Below, piece after piece: positions 54,765-63,014 of a DNA stretch of 64,000 nucleotides. The notes below the pieces were generated by a model. It was not told where the DNA came from. It was given only the letters and a program-made list of their open reading frames with translations, and ran no database searches. Source of the stretch: Peptoclostridium acidaminophilum DSM 3953. Lineage in GTDB: Bacteria; Bacillota; Clostridia; Peptostreptococcales; Peptostreptococcaceae. Each line of letters opens with the position of its first letter. The first letter of the stretch is position 1. The DNA lies in the NCBI RefSeq assembly GCF_000597865.1, contig NZ_CP007452.1, forward strand, positions 2,177,183 to 2,241,182, given 5' to 3'. Both the position numbers and the translations under genes were made by a program.

Positions 54765-54807
54765 TATATACACCACCTTAAAATCGCTCATAGCTTATAT
54801 TTTAAGA

Positions 54808-55101
54808 CTATTTTACTTCTTTTCTAACTATCATGTGTCTTATTACAGAATCCATTATTTTAAGGTTTCTGTCTATTTCGCTTATTACATCATTTCCTGC
54901 TGTAAAGTTAACAAGGTTGTAGAATCCTTCGTTGAACTTCTTTATCGGGTAAGCAAGCTTTCTGTTTCCCCAAGTATCAACTGAAGCAATTTCTCCGTTT
55001 ACTGCTATTAGATCTTTAACCTTGTTGAATACAGTTTCCTTAGCTTCATCATCTAGATTTGGCTTAAGAATGTAAATCAGCTCGTAGCTTCTTGTATTCA
55101 T
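54808..55101 (-). CDS. rpsF: 30S ribosomal protein S6
   Basis: 97 residues. MNTRSYELIYILKPNLDDE at the start and WGNRKLAYPIKKFNEGFYNLVNF (about 45-67) are the S6 hallmark. GGGAGGTG lies before the ATG. First gene of the operon with ssb and rpsR. Confidence 0.97.
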   Translation of the reverse strand: MNTRSYELIYILKPNLDDEAKETVFNKVKDLIAVNGEIASVDTWGNRKLAYPIKKFNEGFYNLVNFTAGNDVISEIDRNLKIMDSVIRHMIVRKEVK

Positions 55102-55446
55102 GGTTTCACCTCCCTTTGGACTTAAGGCTCTATTTCTTATAGAGCAGAGATATTTACATACCTTGATATATTAGCACTAATATACTAAAAAAGCAAACAA
55201 AAAAAATATTTTGTCCGGTTTTAATATTAATACTGCTGTTAAAAGCTTGAAATCGTCCTCAAATACTAACATCTGTAATTTTTTTAATATTTTTTTGATT
55301 TTTTTTTAAATTTTATCTATAATTTCTCCGGTATACGGTAACTATATAATAAGTATCCCACATACTTTTTTTATCTCAATCTCCCCCTAATAAAAATTGG
55401 GAGTGGAAAAATTTCCACTCCCGCTTTTTTTGCCTATTTTCAGGTA
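55102..55446. promoter_or_regulatory. Intergenic region upstream of rpsF
   Basis: 345 bases, very AT-rich. A small hairpin GCTCTAT / ATAGAGC (55127-55145) lies just before the rpsF ribosome site, and an inverted repeat TATATTAG-CA-CTAATATA is at 55167-55184. The left end carries the aminotransferase terminator. I see no gene. The S6:S18 regulatory motif is not recognisable. Confidence 0.4.
55399..55422 (-). terminator. Hairpin between the rpsF and aminotransferase genes
   Basis: The 11-bp perfect stem GGGAGTGGAAA / TTTCCACTCCC has T tracts on both strands. It lies just upstream of position 55390 T-rich DNA and downstream of the aminotransferase stop codon at 55447. Confidence 0.85.
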
Positions 55447-56631
55447 TTACATCATTGATTTAATTGCTCTTGCAAGTCTCTTCATTCCCTCTACAAGCAT
55501 CTCATCAGTCGCATTAGAGTAGTTGAGTCTGAATGTGTTTTCGTTTCCGCCGTTAGGGTAGAATGCTCCACCTGGAACGAACGCCACTTTTTCTTCAAGG
55601 CACTTCTTGAGAAGATCCCTTGCATTTATGTGCTCTGGAAGTACAACCCAGGTGAAAAGGCCGCCTTCTGAGTAAGTCCATTTTATTCCCTCTGGAAACT
55701 CCTCTTCCATGACTTTCATCATTAGATCTCTACGCTTGCTGTATACAGCTTTGATCTTTTCAACGTGCGCATCAAGATCATACATCTCACAGTACTTTGC
55801 TGCCTCCATCTGAGCTATTGTAGATGACTGCAGGTCAGAGCCCTGCTTGACGAAATTGTATTTCTGAAGCATTTCCTCTGGTGCACAAACCCAACCTATC
55901 CTTAGTCCCGGAGCAAATATCTTCGAGAATGTTCCAAGGAATACTACAAGATCTTTAGTATCCATAGCCTTTAGCGAAGGCATTATTTCACCTTCAAATC
56001 TAAGCTCTCCGTAAGGATTGTCCTCGATTACAGGTATTTCATACTTGTTTACAACTTCCATGAACTTTGTACGTCTTTCCATTGACCATGTCTTTCCGCT
56101 TGGGTTCTGGAAATCAGGTATTACATATATCATCTTTACATTGTCAGTCTTGGCAAGTATCTTTTCAAGCTCTTCAATAATCATTCCATTGTCATCAGTT
56201 GGAACCTCTATGAACTTTGGTCCGTATGCCTTGAATGCGTTAAGGGCTCCAAGGTATGAAGGGCTTTCAACAAGCACTACGTCGCCTTCATTTATAAATA
56301 TCTTGCCTGAAAAATCAAGACCCTGCTGAGAACCGCTTGTTATAAGTATGTCGTCAAGAGTTACTTTTGTCTGGAATTTCCTGTTCATTCTCTCGGCGAT
56401 TTGCTCTCTTAGTTTTACATTTCCTTCTGTAGTAGTATATTGAAGAGCAGTCTGTCCACTTTCTTCAAGCACAGCTACAGCGACCTTCTTCATCTCTTCC
56501 ACTGGGAAAAGCTCTGGAGCAGGCAGTCCGCCGGCAAAAGATATTATTGTAGGATCCGCAGCGAACTTTAGAAGTTCTCGGATTTCTGAAGCTTTAAGGT
56601 TTTCCATACGATCAGCAAATTTAACAGCCAT
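55447..56631 (-). CDS. PLP-dependent aminotransferase (class I/II, 2-aminoadipate/LysN-like)
   Basis: 394 residues from the ATG at 56631. Motifs: FAGGLPAPELFP (about 32), QYTTTEGNVKLREQIAERM (about 66), SGSQQGLD (about 100), IPDFQNPSG (about 173), the PLP lysine in GTFSKIFAPGLRIGW (about 236) and the substrate Arg in FRLNYSNA (about 376). It resembles the aminotransferase domain of MocR proteins without the DNA-binding part; such enzymes act on 2-aminoadipate, aromatic or branched-chain amino acids. Monocistronic. Confidence 0.88.
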   Translation of the reverse strand: MAVKFADRMENLKASEIRELLKFAADPTIISFAGGLPAPELFPVEEMKKVAVAVLEESGQTALQYTTTEGNVKLREQIAERMNRKFQTKVTLDDILITSGSQQGLDFSGKIFINEGDVVLVESPSYLGALNAFKAYGPKFIEVPTDDNGMIIEELEKILAKTDNVKMIYVIPDFQNPSGKTWSMERRTKFMEVVNKYEIPVIEDNPYGELRFEGEIMPSLKAMDTKDLVVFLGTFSKIFAPGLRIGWVCAPEEMLQKYNFVKQGSDLQSSTIAQMEAAKYCEMYDLDAHVEKIKAVYSKRRDLMMKVMEEEFPEGIKWTYSEGGLFTWVVLPEHINARDLLKKCLEEKVAFVPGGAFYPNGGNENTFRLNYSNATDEMLVEGMKRLARAIKSMM

Positions 56632-56771
56632 TTGTAAAGCACCCCCATAGTCATTTAAATTACATGAAAACATTTTCCTGTCGTTACATCCAATTATAGC
56701 ACTTTGATTTTTGGTTGCCTATACAACTGGAAATATACAGAATTTTGTGTTTTTTTGAAAAACATCGAAAA

Positions 56772-56978
56772 TTAAGCTTTTTCCTCTCCGCCTTCTGCCT
56801 GCATTACCTTCCTGACTCTTTTTTCAAGATTCACCCTGTCTATCCATAGCTCTTTGCCACATTTGATGCATTTAATCCTAAAATCCATGCCCACCCTTTT
56901 TATTTCAAATTCGTTGCCTCCGCACGGGTGCGACTTTTTGAGAACTACTATGTCTCCTACGTTTAGCTTCAAAGGCAT
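56772..56978 (-). CDS. DUF951 zinc-binding protein
   Basis: 68 residues from the ATG at 56978 (AGGAGG 7 bases upstream). KLNVGDIVVLKKSHPCGGNEFEI and IKCIKCGKELWIDR give the three-Cys pattern of DUF951, a small conserved Firmicutes protein of unknown function. It follows DUF3343 by 19 bases. Confidence 0.9.
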   Translation of the reverse strand: MPLKLNVGDIVVLKKSHPCGGNEFEIKRVGMDFRIKCIKCGKELWIDRVNLEKRVRKVMQAEGGEEKA

Positions 56979-56997
56979 GCTCAAACCTCCTATTGAC

Positions 56998-57264
56998 TTA
57001 TATTATTTTTTCTGCCTGCTTTTCCTTTACATTCGGCAGCTTTGTGAGCTTAAATACCCCGTTTATCTCCACCTCGGAATTTTTTATCTTGTCCAGCACA
57101 ATATCCATGTCAGCCTTGTCGAACCTGATTGAAAGGCCACAGCTTGCTATAATCTCCCTGGGTGAAGGTATCATCATTATTTTGAGTCCTGCCTCCAGGA
57201 GTATCTTTTCGAATTTTATGGCATAGTGCGTTGAATTGAATGCCACAACATAAATCTCACTCAT
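56998..57264 (-). CDS. DUF3343 protein, second copy
   Basis: 88 residues. PREIIASCGLSIRF (about 34-47) is the DUF3343 motif with its single conserved Cys; compare the copy at 47.7 kb. Putative selenium or sulfur carrier. AGGAGGG lies 6 bases before the ATG. Its leader contains a hairpin with a T run, 20 bases before the ribosome site. Confidence 0.88.
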   Translation of the reverse strand: MSEIYVVAFNSTHYAIKFEKILLEAGLKIMMIPSPREIIASCGLSIRFDKADMDIVLDKIKNSEVEINGVFKLTKLPNVKEKQAEKII

Positions 57265-57283
57265 ACTGTCCCTCCTATAAAAA

Positions 57284-57307
57284 ATAGACTACACGGATGT
57301 AGTCTAT
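57284..57307 (-). terminator. Intrinsic terminator between yedF and DUF3343
   Basis: The 9-bp perfect stem ATAGACTAC / GTAGTCTAT has a 6-base loop and TTTTTT follows on the minus strand. It may simply end yedF, or act as an attenuator for DUF3343 if transcription starts near 57355. Confidence 0.85.
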
Positions 57308-57361
57308 CATACTAAGCTTCCTGATTTAACAGGGTTTACGTGTTTTCATCGGCTGCTTATT

Positions 57362-57377
57362 ATTATAGCATATGCAT
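57362..57377 (-). promoter_or_regulatory. Promoter element with shared selenium-locus word
   Basis: On the minus strand ATGCATATGCTAT (57377-57365) overlaps an extended -10 TGCTATAAT (-10 at 57367-57362), within the 14-bp palindrome GCATATGCATATGC (57368-57381). There is no good -35. Confidence 0.45.
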
Positions 57378-57432
57378 ATGCAATTTATAAGAATCCATTT
57401 GAAAATTCGCAAAATCATTAATGGGAATGTTC

Positions 57433-58032
57433 CTACCCTATTGTTATTGTATTTCCTGCTGCTTTCATATTCTCAACCATGTCATACATGTTTCCTATTC
57501 CCCCTACGCTTAGCTTCTCCTTCAAACCAAAGAAATCAAGGCAGGTTCCGCACGAAATTATTTTAACTCCTGCTCCCTCAAGTATCTTAAGGTTTTCAAC
57601 TGTGTGTTCGTTTTCGGTTGTAAGCTTCACGCCGCCATTTACAAAAAGCACCGCCTTTGGATAAGACTCTGATTCTGTCAGAGTGTATATGAAGTTCCTT
57701 ATAAGAACAGCCCCCAGTTCATCTCCGCCCAGTCCAAACTTGTCCGACTGTACGAGTATGACAGTGTCTCCATTTTGGAAATCAACCTCAGATTCTAGAA
57801 CTGCGGCTTCCTCGGGCAGCTCTCCCTTTGAAATTTCTATGTGGAATAACCCGTCCTTTTTATAATCCCTGTACTCGCAGTTCATTGACTTTGCAAGCTT
57901 AATAATGTTCTCTTTTGCGGTTTCATTGTCCACAATGGCCACTACAGGCTCATTCGAGGCTTCTATCGCCTTCTTTGTCATTATTACTGGCTGCGGACAA
58001 GCCAGCCCTCTTGCATCTATTTGTGTCATCAT
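57433..58032 (-). CDS. yedF: YedF-type selenium metabolism sulfurtransferase-like protein
   Basis: 199 residues: an N-terminal TusA domain (ARGLACPQPVIMTKKA, Cys about 11) fused to a DsrE/F-like C-terminal domain (VILVQSDKFGLGGDELGAVL about 91; SCGTCLDFFGL about 156, with paired Cys). This two-domain form is associated with selenium metabolism genes. AAGGAGG lies about 7 bases before the ATG. It is followed by a terminator and then DUF3343. Confidence 0.92.
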   Translation of the reverse strand: MMTQIDARGLACPQPVIMTKKAIEASNEPVVAIVDNETAKENIIKLAKSMNCEYRDYKKDGLFHIEISKGELPEEAAVLESEVDFQNGDTVILVQSDKFGLGGDELGAVLIRNFIYTLTESESYPKAVLFVNGGVKLTTENEHTVENLKILEGAGVKIISCGTCLDFFGLKEKLSVGGIGNMYDMVENMKAAGNTITIG

Positions 58033-58078
58033 GCAAGCCTCCTTTGTTTTACTTAAATTATAACATCTCCCAATATAA

Positions 58079-58684
58079 TTACCCTAGATGATTGCCATTG
58101 AATATTTCTATGAGGCCATTAAAATATTTGAACATAAAATTGTACATGTATATATATTTCGTTATTAGTGATTCATTCAGGCTCTTTGCAAAGCCTCCTT
58201 CAGGATTCAATGCTGCAAAAGGGTTTACTATTATGAATACAAGCATTATAAGAATCAGCCCCTTGGCAGCTCCAAAAATGAAGCCTGCAAGCTTGTTTAA
58301 GAAGCCTAGTGACTTTATCTTGAGCATTCCGTCTACAAATGATGCTATGAGACTTACGAGCATATTTGCAAAAATAAAAAGCAGCACTATTGCCAAGGCC
58401 CGCGAAAAAACAACATCTGAATTTGCAATAACGGTCTCTGCGTTCGGCAGACTTGAAAAAAGCTTATGCGAAAGTCTGTCTAAGAACTCCAGCATCGTAG
58501 AATTTGATGTTATATAATGGGCGAGCTGCTTGTAGTACATGCTGGTGAAGAATATGGCCACGGCGTATTTTGCAAGGCTTATAACAGAAACCGCAAATCC
58601 CTTCATGAATCCGCGCATTCCAAAAAACAGGACTACCACAATTATTATTATGTCTATGTGATTAAGCTGGGAAATATAGCCCAT
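58079..58684 (-). CDS. CvpA-family membrane protein
   Basis: 201 residues from the ATG at 58684 (GGGGG 8 bases upstream). Four membrane segments with the CvpA-type GMRGFMKGFAVSVISLAKYAVA (about 22) and LGFLNKLAGFIFGAAKGLILIM (about 127). CvpA proteins are needed for colicin V production in E. coli and are linked to membrane stress and wall functions elsewhere; the mechanism is unknown. Upstream neighbour is the DUF5711-like gene, 9 bases away. Confidence 0.88.
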   Translation of the reverse strand: MGYISQLNHIDIIIIVVVLFFGMRGFMKGFAVSVISLAKYAVAIFFTSMYYKQLAHYITSNSTMLEFLDRLSHKLFSSLPNAETVIANSDVVFSRALAIVLLFIFANMLVSLIASFVDGMLKIKSLGFLNKLAGFIFGAAKGLILIMLVFIIVNPFAALNPEGGFAKSLNESLITKYIYMYNFMFKYFNGLIEIFNGNHLG

Positions 58685-58696
58685 CAAACCAACCCC

Positions 58697-59761
58697 CTAG
58701 TCTACCGCTATTATCCTTATTTCTCCCCTGAAAACAAGCCCCAGGCAGTCATCTCCTACCTTGAATGCGTCTATTATGTCGTTTGTAAAGTTCAGACTCT
58801 CTTTTGTGCCCATAATCTCCACGCTTCTTTGAGAATTAAGCAAATCCGTGCCTGCCACCTCATTAACTCCGTATATCCTGTGCGCATACTTTTCTTGCTC
58901 AATTTCAATTCCATCAAGATTGAAACGCCTTATTCTGCTTGAGCCGTCCAATACTGTAAAGCCACTTTCCTCACGCTTTAGCTGCACTATGCCACTGTCT
59001 ATTCTTAGCGAATTGATATATTTGAGCTCCGAATCTCGCAGCTCAATATAGCCTTCCTCCCACATTACAAATTTGTCATCAACAAGCATTCCGCCCGTAA
59101 ATACCCTATTTTCAGCCTTATCGGCAGTCTCCATGTCTCCGTTTATGTTGTAGTGCATCACGCTGTTGTAGAGCCTTTCTTTTTCAATCGTAAGTCCGCT
59201 CACCAGAAATCCCTGGCCTTTTACATCCGGCGAAATGAAGTTTATGCTTATATTTGATATTTGCATATCCTTTATCTGTTTTCCAGACATGTTGAATATC
59301 CTCATGCCTTCAGCTTTTTCGTTCATATCGTATACATAGTGGACTATGAATCTGTCTTTGCCTATGGCTTCTACAAAAACAGGCTTTTCTGCAAATTTAA
59401 TCTGTTTTGATATTTTGCCATTTTTCTCAATTACTGCCAGTGTCCTTTTCACCCTGTCGAGAAAAAGTATCCTGCCATTTTGAACCGCCATGTCATAATC
59501 ATTTGATCTGAGCTCGGCCTCACCCTGCTTGTGCCCTTTTTTATCGAGCAGACTTATTTTTCTGCCGTTATAGATTACTATACCGTTTTGGAACCCCATT
59601 ATCTTCATATTTGAAGTGTTCCCATATGAAAACTTTGCCACCTCGGTCAATTGGCGGCCTGATTCACCTACGGCTTTTGTTATGAACTGAATTGTCTTTG
59701 GATTCAAAAGCAGTACTGCTGCAATAAAAGTCGTTATCAGCATTGGTTTAATAATCTTCAA
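58697..59761 (-). CDS. Membrane-anchored beta-propeller-like protein (DUF5711-like)
   Basis: 354 residues. One N-terminal membrane segment (about 7-25), then repeated beta blades with short patterns such as GIVIYNGRKISLLDKKG, RILFLDRVKRTLAVIEKNGK and MLVDDKFVMWEEG. The layout recalls DUF5711 proteins, which lie beside CvpA in Clostridia. No catalytic motif. It starts at TTG with GGGAGG upstream. Function unknown; probably outside the membrane. Confidence 0.6.
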   Translation of the reverse strand: MKIIKPMLITTFIAAVLLLNPKTIQFITKAVGESGRQLTEVAKFSYGNTSNMKIMGFQNGIVIYNGRKISLLDKKGHKQGEAELRSNDYDMAVQNGRILFLDRVKRTLAVIEKNGKISKQIKFAEKPVFVEAIGKDRFIVHYVYDMNEKAEGMRIFNMSGKQIKDMQISNISINFISPDVKGQGFLVSGLTIEKERLYNSVMHYNINGDMETADKAENRVFTGGMLVDDKFVMWEEGYIELRDSELKYINSLRIDSGIVQLKREESGFTVLDGSSRIRRFNLDGIEIEQEKYAHRIYGVNEVAGTDLLNSQRSVEIMGTKESLNFTNDIIDAFKVGDDCLGLVFRGEIRIIAVD

Positions 59762-59803
59762 GTGTCAATCCTCCCGATAACAAAAAGACCCTTTTGCAAG
59801 GGC

Positions 59804-61105
59804 CTAGTAATATATTATTTTAAGCTCTTTATAAAGCTCTACTCCCTTTGAGTAGCACTCAAGCTCCTTGTCCTTCGATACGTGTGCGTATATGTCGGCA
59901 GCCTCGAAATATGCGTCTGCGATGTCTTTTTTTGCGCCGTATTTGCTTACCAATTCTATATTTCTGTTCATATTTTCGAGCGCTATTTCAACATTTCCCT
60001 CCTTGAGGTGTGATTTTGCATAATATTTTATAGCCTTTGCCTCAAGCAGCTTGTTCTTTAGCTTTATCGCAGTTGCAAGAGCTTTTTTGCTCAGCTCCTT
60101 TGCTGACTCGACTTCCCCCTTATTCAAAAGAGCCCTTGTGTAGTCGAACATTATTTCCACCAGTTGCTCATTTTCTATATCCTTGTGTATTTCATAGGCT
60201 GACTTAACCTTTTCAAGAGCTTCCTCGTACTGCTTTAGATTCTCATGTATGTACGACATCACCAAATATGTCTTGGCCTGCTCGAGCTTTTTTTCATGCT
60301 CGTTGAAAACATCGAGGGCCCTCGAAAAATATTTTCTTGCTCTTATGTAGTCGCCTTCTCCCATGTATTTGTTGCCCAGCAGGAACAGGCTGTTACCTTT
60401 GTGCTTGTAGTCCTTCATCTTCTCCTCAATCTCGTCTACCTTCTTTGAGTAGAAAATAGCGTCGTCATGAGCTCCAAGCTCCATGCTGCAGTATGAGAGA
60501 TTTATGTACAAAAGCCTTTCAATATCATAGTTTATTACGTTATTGTCGACAAGATAGTTTTTACCCTGTATGAACTTGTCTGTAGCCGGCTTATAGCACT
60601 TTTGAAGCATATACACCTTTCCGAGTTCGAGATAGCATCCCAGCGCCCCTTTGACATTCGAAGTCTTTATGTTCAGTATTAGACTCCTTTCAAACATGCT
60701 TGCAGCCATTGTGAAATCGCCTTCATCCCTGTAAACCTGGCCGAGCAGAAACTTCGCATTTGCACAAAGCGAGTTTACATTATACTCCCTGCATAGCTCT
60801 ATAACCTTTGTAAGCTCATCCTTGGCACTCTTTAGCTTCTTGTTCTTTATGTAATACTCCCCTTTAAGGAGAATTGATTCGCTTATTTGCTTTACCTGAG
60901 CTTCCTTGCTTTCTACCAGATAGTCTACAGATACGCTCAGCTTTTGAGAAAAGTACTCCAGAAGATCCTGGCTCGGATAAGACTTATCCCTTTCTATATG
61001 ACTTATTTGCGCCGCTGTAACTCTGTTGCCGGCCAATTCCTTGAGTGTCAAATTACGCTCTTTTCTGAGCTTTTTGATCTTCTGACCCAGTGTAAGTATC
61101 TCCAT
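59804..61105 (-). CDS. Xre-TPR transcriptional regulator
   Basis: 433 residues. An N-terminal Xre helix-turn-helix (about 5-62, LTLKELAGNRVTAAQISHIE) is followed by about eight TPR-like repeats (for example AKFLLGQVYRDEGDFTMAASMFERSL and LFLLGNKYMGEGDYIRARKYFSRAL). The layout is that of RRNPP-type or similar sensors, which bind peptides or partner proteins through TPRs. No small peptide gene is visible next to it. GGAGG lies 7 bases before the ATG. Confidence 0.82.
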   Translation of the reverse strand: MEILTLGQKIKKLRKERNLTLKELAGNRVTAAQISHIERDKSYPSQDLLEYFSQKLSVSVDYLVESKEAQVKQISESILLKGEYYIKNKKLKSAKDELTKVIELCREYNVNSLCANAKFLLGQVYRDEGDFTMAASMFERSLILNIKTSNVKGALGCYLELGKVYMLQKCYKPATDKFIQGKNYLVDNNVINYDIERLLYINLSYCSMELGAHDDAIFYSKKVDEIEEKMKDYKHKGNSLFLLGNKYMGEGDYIRARKYFSRALDVFNEHEKKLEQAKTYLVMSYIHENLKQYEEALEKVKSAYEIHKDIENEQLVEIMFDYTRALLNKGEVESAKELSKKALATAIKLKNKLLEAKAIKYYAKSHLKEGNVEIALENMNRNIELVSKYGAKKDIADAYFEAADIYAHVSKDKELECYSKGVELYKELKIIYY

Positions 61106-61218
61106 GTTTATCCTCCAAACTTAGTCTGCCGCAAAATTTATTATAACCCAACATGCTATTAAAGTTAAACCCCATCTATAATGCGGCCCTATTTATATGT
61201 GAAACAGCCTCAGCCTAT

Positions 61219-62007
61219 TTACTTGTCAAGTATGAGACTTGTGATTTTTTCGAGCTCTTCTTCACTGTAGTATTCTATTTCTATCTTGCCCTTTTTTTTA
61301 CTCTGTATAATTACGACTTTAGTCCCGAGAGTTTCGACTAGCCTTTCCTGCAAGTGCTCCGTAAAGATGTCGGCTTTGGATTTGCTCTGGAGACCTTTAC
61401 TCTTAGTCTTTGAAAGTGTCTTTGCTATATCTTCAACAGCTCTTACCGAGAGCCCCTTCTGAATTATGTCGTTTGCCGTCTGAGCTTGCAGCCGCTTGTC
61501 CTCTATTCTTAGAATGGCTTTTGCATGTCCGGCTGAAATGCTCCCATCCCTTACAAGCGTAAGTACCTGGTCAGGCAGATTCAAAAGCCGCAACGTATTT
61601 GTTATGTAGGGCCTGCTTTTGCCCACTGCCTTGGATATTTCCTCCTGGGTAGTGCCGTACTCTTCAATGAGAGCCTTGTAAGCCAGCGCCTCTTCAACAG
61701 GATTGAGATTTTCTCTCTGAATGTTCTCTACAAGCGCCATTTCCATGACCTTTTTCTGCTGGGATGATTCGAGCACTATGCACGGCATATGCTCTGCACC
61801 GGCAATGAGTGAAGCCCTGTATCTCCTCTCGCCTGCAACTATTACGTGCTTTGAACCTATTTTTTGCACCACTATTGGCTGCAGCAGTCCGTGTAGCTTT
61901 ATCGAATCAGAAAGCGACTGGAGCCTTTCATTGTCAAAGTCCCTGCGCGGCTGGTTGCTGTTTGGAGTTATTTTGTCTATTGGAATCATAACCCCTAGCT
62001 TTTCCAA
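61219..62007 (-). CDS. Chromosomal ParB/Spo0J (or Noc) protein
   Basis: 262 residues. ITPNSNQPRRDFD (box I), GERRYRASLIAG (box II, CTP-binding), ENIQRENLNPVEEA, a helix-turn-helix TTQEEISKAVGKSRPYITNTLRLLNLP, and the C-terminal dimer end IEIEYYSEEELEKI. It binds parS and organises the origin region, or acts as Noc; the place after rsmG is that of noc in Bacillus, while the C-terminal motif fits Spo0J. No ParA/Soj gene is adjacent. It starts at TTG after GGGGGTG. Confidence 0.9.
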   Translation of the reverse strand: MEKLGVMIPIDKITPNSNQPRRDFDNERLQSLSDSIKLHGLLQPIVVQKIGSKHVIVAGERRYRASLIAGAEHMPCIVLESSQQKKVMEMALVENIQRENLNPVEEALAYKALIEEYGTTQEEISKAVGKSRPYITNTLRLLNLPDQVLTLVRDGSISAGHAKAILRIEDKRLQAQTANDIIQKGLSVRAVEDIAKTLSKTKSKGLQSKSKADIFTEHLQERLVETLGTKVVIIQSKKKGKIEIEYYSEEELEKITSLILDK

Positions 62008-62026
62008 AGTCTCACCCCCTGCGATA

Positions 62027-62055
62027 ATAATATTTTACTAGATTTACAGTTTCAA
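62027..62055 (-). promoter_or_regulatory. parB promoter
   Basis: TTGAAA (62055-62050), 17-base spacer, TATTAT (62032-62027). Start near 62020, giving a short leader. Confidence 0.7.
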
Positions 62056-62154
62056 ATATTATTTGATTTTTTATTTTTTTCCCACAACCTAATTATACAT
62101 AAAAAATTCGATATTTTAAGCAATTTTTTCGATAAACATTCAAGTATCTAAATA

Positions 62155-62174
62155 AAAAGGCCAGGACACCTTTT
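62155..62174 (-). terminator. Weak terminator after rsmG
   Basis: Stem AAAAGG / CCTTTT with inner TCC/GGA-type pairing, then TTTTTATTT on the minus strand. Confidence 0.4.
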
Positions 62175-62271
62175 ATTCGGCCCATATTATAGTCAGTTTT
62201 CATATGAACCGAGCTTTCATTGTGTCCAAGCCTTTATCTGTCAAACAATACATTTTCATGTTGTGCAGCAT

Positions 62272-62991
62272 TTACGCTATGGGCTTTTTCGATGGAAGCC
62301 CTGCTTTTCTGGGATATTTTGAAGGCGTGTTCGAAACCTTTCTGAAAACAAGCACATAGTGGCTTATGTCTGTAAACGGCAGCTTAATAATCAGCTTTTC
62401 TTCAAGCGCTACCCCGAGCTCCTTCATTGACTTTGCTGCCTGCACCAGCTCCTCGTCTGCTGCCGGCCCTTTCTGGCACACGAAATAGCCGCCCTTTCTT
62501 ATGAAGGGCGTGCAATATTCAAGAAGTACGTTAAGCGGAGCCACAGCCCTTGATACGGCGACATCAAATTTTTCCCTGTACCTTTTGTCATTTCCTGCAT
62601 CCTCAGCTCTCGAATGGAGGAATTCAACGCCGCTCAGGCCTATCTCGCCGCATACGTTTTCAAGGAAGTTTATGCGCTTCCTTAGCGAATCTAACAGAGT
62701 GAGCTTTAGGCTTTCATCGTATATCTTCAGCGGCAATCCGGGGAATCCAGCTCCGGTCCCAACATCTATTATCCGGCTGTCGCTTTTTATTACTCCGCTG
62801 CAAATGCACGATAGGGAATCTACAAAGTGCTTGATGTATATCTCCCGCTCCTGCGTTATGGCCGTGAGGTTCATTTTTTCATTCCACTCGAGCAATAACC
62901 TCTTGTAGGTTTCAAATTTTTCAACCAGCCTATCGTCAGCCGAGAGGCCTATCTCTTCAATTCCTTTTTTTAAATATTCACCGTTGTCCAT
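62272..62991 (-). CDS. rsmG: 16S rRNA (guanine527-N7)-methyltransferase
   Basis: 239 residues, GidB family. MNLTAITQEREIYIKHFVDSL (about 40-60), SAM-binding VGTGAGFPGLPLKI (about 77), VEFLHSRAEDAG (about 124) and SRAVAPLNVLLEYC (about 145). It methylates G527 of 16S rRNA; loss gives low-level streptomycin resistance. GGGAGGAAC lies before the ATG, 23 bases after mnmG. Confidence 0.97.
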   Translation of the reverse strand: MDNGEYLKKGIEEIGLSADDRLVEKFETYKRLLLEWNEKMNLTAITQEREIYIKHFVDSLSCICSGVIKSDSRIIDVGTGAGFPGLPLKIYDESLKLTLLDSLRKRINFLENVCGEIGLSGVEFLHSRAEDAGNDKRYREKFDVAVSRAVAPLNVLLEYCTPFIRKGGYFVCQKGPAADEELVQAAKSMKELGVALEEKLIIKLPFTDISHYVLVFRKVSNTPSKYPRKAGLPSKKPIA

Positions 62992-63014
62992 ATGTTCCTC
63001 CCTTAAAGCCTATC

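Noticed and set aside
55127-55145. S6:S18 autoregulatory RNA before rpsF
   Set aside because: There is a hairpin at the right place but not the conserved CCG bulge and ACAC elements that define the motif.
62008-62271. oriC or a degraded soj gene in the AT-rich gap between rsmG and parB
   Set aside because: No DnaA-box cluster and no ParA-like reading frame remains; the gap holds the parB promoter and a weak terminator.
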